A stretch of 6,320 nt of DNA, taken from positions 1-6,320 of the forward strand of contig CAMFLN010000205.1 in NCBI GenBank assembly GCA_945957305.1. Reading direction: 5' to 3'. The notes beneath the pieces were generated by a model that had not been told where the DNA came from, searched no databases, and worked only from the letters and a program-made list of their open reading frames with translations. Source of the stretch: an uncultured Planctomycetaceae bacterium. GTDB lineage: Bacteria; Planctomycetota; Planctomycetia; Pirellulales; JACPPG01. Position 1 is the first letter of the stretch, and every line of letters starts with the position of its first letter. The position numbers and the translations under genes were made by a program. This document shows, one piece after another, positions 1 to 6,320 of the stretch.

Positions 1-36
1 CGATCGTCGGCAGCGTCAGATGTGTATAAGAGACAG
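1..36 (+). other. Nextera Read 1 sequencing adapter (artefact)
   Basis: Positions 4-36 match the full 33-base Illumina Nextera Read 1 transposase adapter. Its last 19 bases (18-36) are the Tn5 mosaic end. The three bases before it (CGA) sit where an i5 index would end; they fit index S522 as I remember the list, but three bases cannot prove it. This is library DNA, not genome. The first genomic base is 37. The GTG at 22 and the codons up to 36 would add a false MYKRQ to the N-terminus of the first gene. Confidence 0.98.
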
Positions 37-1620
37 GCTGACATACTGCCGCTGGCGCCGTTTTTCGTCCTGGGAATCAGCTTGGGCTTGACGACGGCCT
101 GGCTCGAACGCCATCACGTCGGTGCGATCGGGGACGATTGGTCTTTGACACCGCTCGAGCGCTGCTTGTTGGCCGGCCGCGTATGTTGGTTCTACGCCGG
201 CAAGTTGGTGTTCCCCTATCCACTGGCGTTTTTTTACCCGCGCTTTGTGATCAACGATCACGCCGCCTGGCAATACCTGTTTGTTGTGGCGGCCATCGCT
301 GTGGTGTTGGTGCTGTGGTGGCTGCGCGATCGGCTGGGGCGTGGCCCGCTGGCGGCGGTCCTGATCTTCGGCGGCGTGTTGTTTCCGGCGCTCGGGTTCT
401 TCGACGTCTACCCGTTCCGCTATTCTTTCGTCGCGGATCACTTTCAATACCACGCCAGCACGGCGTTAATCGCGCTGGCGGCTGCCGCGATTGTCGCGGT
501 CCGCCAGCGGATTGTGCCGGCACGGCAACGCCTTGTCGACGCCTTGGTGACGCTATTGGTCGCGGTGCTGAGCATCATGACATTTTGCCAGGCGGCCATT
601 TACCGCGACCTGGAGACGCTGTATCGCGATACCATTCAGAAAAATCCGGACGGTTGGGTCGCGTACATGAACCTGGGCACTGTGCTCGAATCGCAGGGGC
701 GACTGGAAGAGGCGCTTGCGTTGGCCCGCGAAGCGGCGCGACTGAAACCTGACGAACCGGCTGTTCATAGCAACCTGGGCTCGACGCAACTCAAATTAGG
801 CGAGGCGCGCGGCTTTCCGCCGGGGGCACTGGAAGAAATCATCTCCGAGCTCGACCTGGCGTTGCATTTAGCGCAAACCCGACCGGGGCTTTCGAAAGTG
901 GCGCCGGTCATTCACAATAATTTGGCGATCGCCATCGTAAAACTGGGCGAGCGCGACGGTTTTCAGCCGAATCAGTTTGAGCGCGCCGTCGAGCATCTGC
1001 GCGAGGCCCTGCGTTTGAACCCAGCCTATGTGGGCGCGTATAACAACCTGGCCTCGGCCCTCATCTCCCGCCAACAATTGCCGGAAGCACTCGACTACTT
1101 GTCGCACGCCGCACAACTCGAACCCCAGAATGTCGACACATTAGTTGCGCTGGGAAACACCTTCTCGGCGATGGGCAAGAGCGACGATGCGCGGGCCGCG
1201 TTCGAACGTGCACTAGCAATCGATCCGCGCCGAGCGGCGGCACAATACGGCCTGGCATTGTTGTTGCTCGGACAAGGGGACTCGTCACAAGCAATAGCTC
1301 ACCTGCAGCAGGCATTGCACAGCGACCCGCGACTTGCCGAAGCGCATTATGCCCTGGCGGGCGCATTGGCGGGCCAGGGGAACTTGCCCGCTGCAAAAGA
1401 GCACTATCTTTTGGCCATCGGTCTCCGCCCACACTACGACCGGGCCTGGAACAACTTGGGCGTGGTGCAGATGAACCTGGGTGAGACAGAACAAGCAATT
1501 CACTCTTTTGAACAGGCGCTCCGCGTCAATCCCGAGTACGCCGAGGCCCGTGCGAACCTGGATCGCGCCCGAAAGGTCAAAGAGCAGGACAAACTGCCAC
1601 CGCCTGCTCAGCAACCGTAA
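37..1620 (+). CDS. Membrane protein with C-terminal TPR array (5' partial)
   Basis: The reading frame is open from the first genomic base to TAA at 1618-1620, giving 527 residues; the true start lies outside the window. Counting Ala at 37-39 as residue 1, hydrophobic segments lie near 4-22, 78-96, 104-122, 140-156 and 166-188. About eight tetratricopeptide repeats follow between 205 and 499, with typical NNLG...A...AL.L.P spacing, then a charged, proline-rich tail ending PPPAQQP. Repeats 2 and 3 carry extra residues between their helices. The membrane part contains a YPR (67-69) and an [11 protein letters not shown] motif (128-138). I associate this layout with planctomycete TPR membrane proteins and, more distantly, with TMTC-type GT-C glycosyltransferases, whose catalytic acidic loop would be in the missing N-terminus. 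Glycosyl transfer is therefore only an inference. TPRs normally form a protein-binding solenoid. The next gene starts 58 bases downstream on the same strand. Confidence 0.88.
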   Translation, partial: ADILPLAPFFVLGISLGLTTAWLERHHVGAIGDDWSLTPLERCLLAGRVCWFYAGKLVFPYPLAFFYPRFVINDHAAWQYLFVVAAIAVVLVLWWLRDRLGRGPLAAVLIFGGVLFPALGFFDVYPFRYSFVADHFQYHASTALIALAAAAIVAVRQRIVPARQRLVDALVTLLVAVLSIMTFCQAAIYRDLETLYRDTIQKNPDGWVAYMNLGTVLESQGRLEEALALAREAARLKPDEPAVHSNLGSTQLKLGEARGFPPGALEEIISELDLALHLAQTRPGLSKVAPVIHNNLAIAIVKLGERDGFQPNQFERAVEHLREALRLNPAYVGAYNNLASALISRQQLPEALDYLSHAAQLEPQNVDTLVALGNTFSAMGKSDDARAAFERALAIDPRRAAAQYGLALLLLGQGDSSQAIAHLQQALHSDPRLAEAHYALAGALAGQGNLPAAKEHYLLAIGLRPHYDRAWNNLGVVQMNLGETEQAIHSFEQALRVNPEYAEARANLDRARKVKEQDKLPPPAQQP

Positions 1621-1662
1621 CTTGGACAACCGCCGCGCTGCAACTGAATTGATGGAATCACA

Positions 1663-1668
1663 AGAGGA
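1663..1668 (+). promoter_or_regulatory. Probable ribosome binding site for the KaiC-like gene
   Basis: AGAGGA lies 10 bases before the ATG at 1679 and is the only purine-rich Shine-Dalgarno-like element in the short intergenic stretch. The in-frame ATG at 1652 has no such element before it. This, with the family-like start [19 protein letters not shown], favours 1679 as the start. Spacing is slightly long and many planctomycete genes lack strong sites, so support is moderate. Confidence 0.4.
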
Positions 1669-1678
1669 CAAATTGTCG

Positions 1679-2557
1679 ATGACCGCTAGGCAATCAACCG
1701 GGGTACAAGGCCTCGACGAGCTTCTGGGTGGAGGACTACTGCCGGGTACACTCACCGTAATTTCGGGCGCGACGGGTATTGGCAAGACACAACTGGGGCT
1801 GCAATTCGCCGCTGCCGGCCAGGCCCAGGAAGGCCAACGCGGCATCATCTTCGATATGAGTTCGCGGGGCGATGGACAGAACCACGCCGATTACGCGCGG
1901 CGGATGTTTGATTGGCCGCTACAGATTGCCGATCCCGCGAGGACCCCACCGCTTGACCAGTTTTTTGCAGAGTTGCCGCGCTTGGGGAATTATCTGCGCG
2001 TCTTCGACTATCAAGGTAAGCGCGTCACACGCGGCGACCTCGACTTTGAAGGGTGGCAAGATTGGCAGTCCGAACTCGCCCGCAAACTTACGGCCGCGAT
2101 CGCCTTCTTTTATGGCAACTTTCTGCACGGGGTGCGGCGAGCCGTGATCGACGGTGTCGAGCCGGTAGGGCGCGCGAGCGATTCGATTCAATTCGACCTA
2201 TTCGAATACGTCTATCATCAGATCCTGCGCAAGGACCCGGAATGGGTCGCCCGGGATTTGTTTCGCGAGCGCTTCCGCGAGAACGCTGGCCGCATCGCCG
2301 CCGCGACCTACGACAACAGGCAGGTTGGCTGCTTGCTGCTCTACACTTCGGCCGAAGTCATGCTCGAAGAGCTGGCAGCCCGGCCTTTGGAGGAAGGGGA
2401 CGTCCTGTCGAACGCCAACACGGTGATCTACTTGGGCAAGGTGCGCGACGGAAATCGGCTCCGCCGCGCTCTCTATGTCGCTAAACATCGCGGTAGTGCC
2501 TGCACCGATGAGTTCGTTCCCTACACGATCGACGATCGTGGGCTGCGGATCGGCTGA
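1679..2557 (+). CDS. KaiC/RadA-like P-loop ATPase, single domain
   Basis: The product is 292 residues and belongs to the RecA-fold KaiC/RadA/RAD55 group. It opens with the usual [19 protein letters not shown] lead-in (6-24), then Walker A GATGIGKT at 30-37 (K36, T37). A Walker B strand RRAVIDG ends at D158-G159. The C-terminal strand signature [17 protein letters not shown] (262-278) is followed by [10 protein letters not shown], as in KaiC-type proteins. One such domain is present, against two in cyanobacterial KaiC. Where KaiC has a catalytic Glu-Glu pair after the second core strand, this protein has FDM (D59, M60). A charged segment around 100-130 with [19 protein letters not shown] is not one I recognise from KaiC. 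ATP binding is well supported; the partner and process are unknown. No KaiA/KaiB or circadian context is visible. An alternative start at 1652 would add nine residues. It lies downstream of the TPR gene on the same strand and converges on purN. Confidence 0.85.
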   Translation: MTARQSTGVQGLDELLGGGLLPGTLTVISGATGIGKTQLGLQFAAAGQAQEGQRGIIFDMSSRGDGQNHADYARRMFDWPLQIADPARTPPLDQFFAELPRLGNYLRVFDYQGKRVTRGDLDFEGWQDWQSELARKLTAAIAFFYGNFLHGVRRAVIDGVEPVGRASDSIQFDLFEYVYHQILRKDPEWVARDLFRERFRENAGRIAAATYDNRQVGCLLLYTSAEVMLEELAARPLEEGDVLSNANTVIYLGKVRDGNRLRRALYVAKHRGSACTDEFVPYTIDDRGLRIG

Positions 2558-2580
2558 AGCTTGCGAATACGCTTCCGTCG

Positions 2581-3210
2581 TTAAGGATCGAGAACGCGGA
2601 CACGACGCCCCTCGACCTTGAGCCGGCCCGCGACATAGAGCTTGATGGCCTCGGGTAAAGCTGCGCATTCCGCCGTGAAGACGCGCGCGGCAAGTGCCTC
2701 GGGCGTGTCATCTTCCTCGACCGGCACGACGCGCTGCAGAATGATGGGCCCATGGTCGTACTCGTTGTCGACGAAGTGGACCGTGCAGCCCGAAACCTTT
2801 GCGCCGTATGCGAGCACTGCGCGGTGGACGTGCAAACCATAAGCGCCAAGTCCGCAGAAAGCCGGGATCAACGCCGGATGAATATTCATCACGCGGTTGC
2901 TGAAGTCGGCCGGCACCGGAGCGAACTTCAAGAAGCCGGCCATCACCACCAGGTCCGGCTGCACCGTCCGGCAAGCAGCAAAAACCGCAGCGCCGAAGGC
3001 TTCGTCGCTGTCAAAGGACCGACGCTCGCAAACCAGCGTGGGAATGCCCGCGTCGAGCGCGTACTTGAGTCCGCCGGCCGTGGGATTGCTCGACACCACC
3101 AGCGCGACATCGACCGGCAATTCCCCCGCGGCAATCAGCTGCAACAGATTGCGCAGCGTGGTCCCGCCCCCCGAGATCAACACCGCAAGTTTGAGCGGCC
3201 GTGTGATCAT
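2581..3210 (-). CDS. purN: Phosphoribosylglycinamide formyltransferase PurN
   Basis: This is a complete 209-residue PurN, close to the roughly 200-215 of the family. It transfers a formyl group from 10-formyltetrahydrofolate to GAR, the third step of cytosolic de novo purine synthesis. The N-terminal strand and phosphate-binding loop read [15 protein letters not shown] (8-22). AGFLKF is at 91-96. The catalytic signature NIHPALIP is at 109-116, with N109 and H111 matching E. coli N106 and H108. [13 protein letters not shown] (145-157) supplies D152, matching E. coli D144. So all three catalytic residues are present. Compared with E. coli, the loop after the NIHP motif is longer ([15 protein letters not shown]), a variant seen in other bacterial PurN proteins as far as I recall. 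The ATG shares four bases with the ileS stop (ATGA), and I see no clear Shine-Dalgarno before it, so translation probably depends on ribosomes finishing ileS. The stop codon is 23 bases from the convergent ATPase gene. Confidence 0.96.
   Translation of the reverse strand: MITRPLKLAVLISGGGTTLRNLLQLIAAGELPVDVALVVSSNPTAGGLKYALDAGIPTLVCERRSFDSDEAFGAAVFAACRTVQPDLVVMAGFLKFAPVPADFSNRVMNIHPALIPAFCGLGAYGLHVHRAVLAYGAKVSGCTVHFVDNEYDHGPIILQRVVPVEEDDTPEALAARVFTAECAALPEAIKLYVAGRLKVEGRRVRVLDP
3207..3210 (-). promoter_or_regulatory. ATGA stop-start overlap coupling ileS to purN
   Basis: Read on the minus strand, these four bases are ATGA: the TGA ends ileS and the ATG begins purN. Such overlaps usually mean termination-reinitiation coupling within one mRNA. 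The bases upstream of this ATG show no strong purine-rich binding site, which fits that reading. Confidence 0.8.
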
Positions 3211-6200
3211 GATTTCACAATCTGCAGGTAGACGAGCACGGAGTGGCCGGCGACCTTCGTCTCGAGCGGGTCACGGTCAGCAGCCAGCGGCGTGTCAGTC
3301 AACCGAGCACAGAGCGTCTCTGACTGGATGTAGTCGGCAAACTGCTTGACCGCGCGGTGCAACTCTTCTCCTTCGGTGACGATCCCGAGTTCGATGCGAT
3401 CGGTGTATTCGCAGCCGCGATCACGGCGCAGGTTTTGAATCGAATGCACTAAATCGCGCACGTGTCCTTCGGCAATCAAATCGTCGTTCAACTCGGTGGA
3501 CAGCACGACGACCGCAGCCGAACCTTGCGCTGCGGCCCAACCGGGCTTGGCCTGCAAGCGGACCTGCAAGTCTTGCGAGTCGAGCGACACCGCGCCGTCC
3601 GGCAAGTCCAACTGCACGGCGCCGTCGGTCTCCATGCGGGCGAGCAACTGCGCGGCGTCCGCCTCGGCCAGCGCCTTCTTCAGCGCCGGTAGCTGTTTGC
3701 CGAGCCGTGGGCCTAGGCGTTTCAGATCAGGAAGCACCGTATAGGTGATGTACTGATCGGCCTTCTGCGTGTACTCGACCTCTTTAACGTTCAGCTCGTC
3801 TTTGACCAGGCCGTCATGCTCTTCGAGCCAGTCGCGATGCACCGGGTCGGCCAGAATTACTTCGACCTTCGCCAGTGGTTGCCGCACCTTCAGCTTGGCA
3901 TTCATCCGCGCGCTGCGCCCCAGCGAGACAATCTCGCGCACCAGCGCCATGCGGGCCGAGAGCCGTTCATCGACTTGCGTCGCGTGCGCTGTGGGATAGT
4001 CGCACAGATGCACGCTTTCGCTCGCCCGATCGGCGAATTGATGCACGACCAGTCCTTGCCACAAGGTCTCGGCCAAGAACGGCACGAACGGCGCCACGAG
4101 CTTGGCCGTGGTCAGCAGGCATTCGTACAGGGTCCAATAAGCGTCGAGCTTGTCGGTGTTGTGTTCGCTGCTCCAAAACCGGGCGCGGCTGCGGCGGACG
4201 TACCAATTCGACAAGGCATCGACGAAGGCCGTGATTTCTGCGCAGGCATTGAAGTTGTCATAGGCGTCCATCCGCTCGACCACGGCGGCGCTGGTCCGGG
4301 CCAGCTCGCTCATGATCCAGCGATCAAGCTCGCTACGATCGGCGATCGCGCGATACGATTTGGCTTTCGCCAGGTCGGCCGCATCAAGCTGCCCAACATT
4401 TCCCCGTAGTTCTTCGGCCGGATCGAAGCCGTCGATATTGGCGTAGATCACGAGGAAGCTGTAGACGTTCCACAGCCGCAGCAGAAACTCGGGAATGCTG
4501 TCCTTGATGGCCTGCTCGTTGTAGCGGATCGATGTCCACGGCGGCTGATTGGCGAAGAAATACCACCGCAGGGCGTCGGCGCCATAGCGGTCGAAGATCT
4601 CGCCCGGCTCGCGGTAGTTCCGCTTGCTCTTGGACATCTTCTGCCCATCCTCGCCCAGCATCAGACCCAGCACGATGCAGTTGCGGAACGGGTGAGGGTA
4701 TTTCACGTCGCCGAAGACGAGCGTGCTGATGGCCAACTGGCTGTAAAACCAGCCGCGCGTTTGATCGATGGCTTCGCTAATGAAATCAGCCGGGAAGTTT
4801 TGCTGGAAATGGTCGGCGCCTTCGCTCGCAGGATAACCCCACTGCGCAAACGGCATCGCGCCGGAATCGTACCAGCAATCGATCACCTCGGGCACGCGCG
4901 TCATGCGGCCACCGGCAGCAAACGGTGAATCGTACGTGATCGCGTCGATATAGGGCTTGTGAATCTTCAGGTCGTCGACCAATTCGGGATTCTTCTTTTT
5001 CGCCGCGTCCCACACTTCGGTGCCGCGCACGCCTGGCTTAGCCGTTAGCTCGTCGTAGTTGGCGACTGCTTCCATTTGGCCTGTTTTGTCGCACACCCAA
5101 ATCGGCAGCGGTGTTCCCCAATACCGCTCGCGCGACAGGGCCCAATCGACGTTCGTGGCCAGGAAATTGCCGAAGCGGCCGTCTTTGATGTGCTCAGGCA
5201 GCCAGTTGATTTGCTCGTTGTTGGCGAGCATCTGCTCTTTGTAATGCGACGTCTTAATAAACCAACTGCGGCGCGGATACTGGATCAACGGGTCTTCGTC
5301 AGCCCGCCAGCAGAATGGGTAATCGTGCAGGTACTGCTCTTGATGCCACAGCAGTCCCCGCTGACGCAGCTCGCGCGAGATGTCGCGATCGCAATCCTTG
5401 ACCCAGCGTCCCTGGTAGTCGGGCGCTTCGGCCGTGAACTTGCCGTCCGGCGCGACGGCGCAAATCAGCTCGGGGCCCTCGCCTGGCTGGAACCGTGCTT
5501 GTTCGCTGCGCAATACTTCGAAGTCGACTTCGCCGAACGCCGGCGCCTGGTGCACGATGCCGGTACCGCTGTCGGTCGTGACGAACTCGGCCGGCACGAT
5601 GCGCCAGGCGAGTGCCTCGACACCCCCCTGCTTCAGCTTGCCCACCGCGGCGCCGTGTGAAGCATAGTAGTAGTCAAACGGCGGCTGATAACGGCGGCCG
5701 ATCAGCTTCGCCCCCATCACCTTGTCTTTGACGTGCAGCTCGCGCTTCACCTTGCCGGCCAAGGTCTCGACCAGTGCTGACGCGACATACAACTTGTCGG
5801 TTTTGCCCTCATGCTCGTCGACGACCAGCGAGTATTCCAGCTCGGGGTGCACGGCGGCGAACTGATTGCTGGGCAGCGTCCAGGGGGTCGTCGTCCAGAC
5901 GAGCAAGCTCGATTCCGTCGGCTGGCCGTGATCGTCGAGCAGCGGAAAGCGGACGTACACACTGGGATCGGCCACTTCGCGATAGCCCTGGCCGACTTCG
6001 CCCGAGCTGAGCGCGGTCCCGCCTTGCGCCCACCACCAGACGATCTTGTGCCCTTGATAGAGCAAGCCGCGATCAAAGAGATTCTTCAGCGACCACCAGA
6101 CGCTTTCGACGTAGCTCTGGTGATAGGTGACATAAGCCTGGTCGAGGCGGATCCAAAAACCGATCCGTTCCGTCAGCCGCTCCCACTCTTGCATGTAGCG

Positions 6201-6276
6201 CCACACGCTTTGCTGACAGCGGTGGATGAAGGGCTCGATACCGTAGGCCTCGATCTCTTCCTTGGAGTGGATCCCC
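3207..6276 (-). CDS. ileS: Isoleucyl-tRNA synthetase, type 2-like (N-terminus missing)
   Basis: This class I synthetase attaches isoleucine to tRNA-Ile in the cytosol and edits mischarged valine. 1022 residues remain, counting Gly at 6275-6273 as 1. About 100 or more N-terminal residues with the HIGH motif lie beyond the contig edge. In order: ERIGFWI (37-43); editing domain with [10 protein letters not shown] (128-137) and [16 protein letters not shown] (237-252), where D251 matches the E. coli D342 editing residue; [13 protein letters not shown] (381-393); WYDSG (468-472); DQTRGWFY (504-511); KMSKS (546-550); anticodon-binding domain with [12 protein letters not shown] (690-701); C-terminal domain with [16 protein letters not shown] (939-954) and YIQSETL (982-988). 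KMSKSKRNY and the C-terminal domain resemble the eukaryote-like type 2 enzymes, often less sensitive to mupirocin. Most expected zinc-binding cysteines are absent. It is the upstream gene of an ileS-purN pair, overlapping purN by four bases. The residues [10 protein letters not shown] that a gene caller would put in front are adapter-encoded. Confidence 0.96.
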
Positions 6277-6320
6277 CTGTCTCTTATACACATCTCCGAG
6301 CCCACGAGACGTAGAGGAAT
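6277..6320 (+). other. Nextera Read 2 adapter plus i7 index (artefact)
   Basis: Positions 6277-6310 are the exact 34-base reverse complement of the Nextera Read 2 transposase adapter, beginning with the inverted Tn5 mosaic end (6277-6295). GTAGAGGA at 6311-6318 matches the i7 index N712 as I remember the Illumina list. The final AT is the start of the following P7 segment. The last genomic base is 6276. The mosaic ends at 18-36 and 6277-6295 form a perfect 19-base inverted repeat, but it comes from library preparation and is not a transposon. Confidence 0.98.

Noticed and set aside
1622..1650. Possible promoter (TTGGAC, 17 bases, TGAATT) before the ATPase gene
   Set aside because: Both boxes match the sigma-70 consensus at only about half their positions, and planctomycete promoters are not reliably recognised this way.
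1481..1678. N-terminal extension of the ATPase reading frame overlapping the TPR gene
   Set aside because: The extension runs out of frame through the last TPRs, has no ribosome site, and its sequence is unlike the conserved start of the family.
1285..1848. Minus-strand 187-codon open frame across the TPR/ATPase junction
   Set aside because: It is antisense to the TPR repeats and the Walker A region, both clearly coding on the plus strand.
2556..2575. GAAGC/GCTTC hairpin between the convergent stops as a bidirectional terminator
   Set aside because: The stem is only five pairs with a ten-base loop, and no T-run follows on either strand.
3816..4409. Plus-strand 197-codon open frame inside ileS
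   Set aside because: It is antisense to well-conserved IleRS sequence; long opposite-strand frames are expected in GC-rich coding DNA, and the translation shows no family features.
5076..5660. Plus-strand 194-codon open frame inside ileS
   Set aside because: It is a shadow of the IleRS editing and catalytic regions with no recognisable domain.
18..6295. Perfect 19-base inverted repeats at both ends, resembling a Tn5/IS50 composite transposon
   Set aside because: They are the mosaic ends inside the two Nextera adapters, flanked by Read 1, Read 2 and index sequence. No transposase gene and no 9-base target duplication are present.

Overview
The genomic insert spans 37-6276 and carries four protein genes of a GC-rich bacterium. 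The gene styles point to a planctomycete, probably Pirellulales-like. The signs are a membrane-TPR protein with an [11 protein letters not shown] signature, a short KaiC/RadA-like ATPase of a type I associate with that phylum, and a eukaryote-like (type 2) isoleucyl-tRNA synthetase with unusual WWWAQGGT wording. This assignment rests on remembered family resemblance, not on a search.

Both ends are not biology. Positions 4-36 are the Illumina Nextera Read 1 transposase adapter. Positions 6277-6310 are the reverse complement of the Nextera Read 2 adapter, followed by an 8-base i7 index (matching N712 as I remember it) and the first two bases of the next adapter segment. The window is therefore a whole untrimmed contig or library molecule. 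Both edge genes are cut, and naive translation gives them false N-termini (MYKRQ and [10 protein letters not shown]) encoded by the adapters.

Layout: (1) 37-1620 (+), C-terminal part of a membrane protein with about five visible TM segments and eight TPR repeats. (2) 1679-2557 (+), a single-domain KaiC/RadA-like P-loop ATPase 58 bases downstream, possibly co-transcribed. (3) A 23-base gap between convergent stop codons. (4) 2581-3210 (-), purN, complete. (5) 3207-6276 (-), ileS lacking its N-terminus. The ileS stop overlaps the purN start as ATGA, so these two read as one operon with translational coupling, ileS first.

The genes do not form an obvious shared pathway: ileS charges tRNA-Ile, purN makes purines, and the two plus-strand genes have no assigned substrate. 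I see no mobile element, CRISPR array, RNA gene or clear new system. The most interesting real signal is that the IleRS has lost six of the eight cysteines expected at its two zinc sites. The ATPase also lacks the usual KaiC catalytic glutamate pair. There is no gene-free stretch longer than 58 bases inside the insert.
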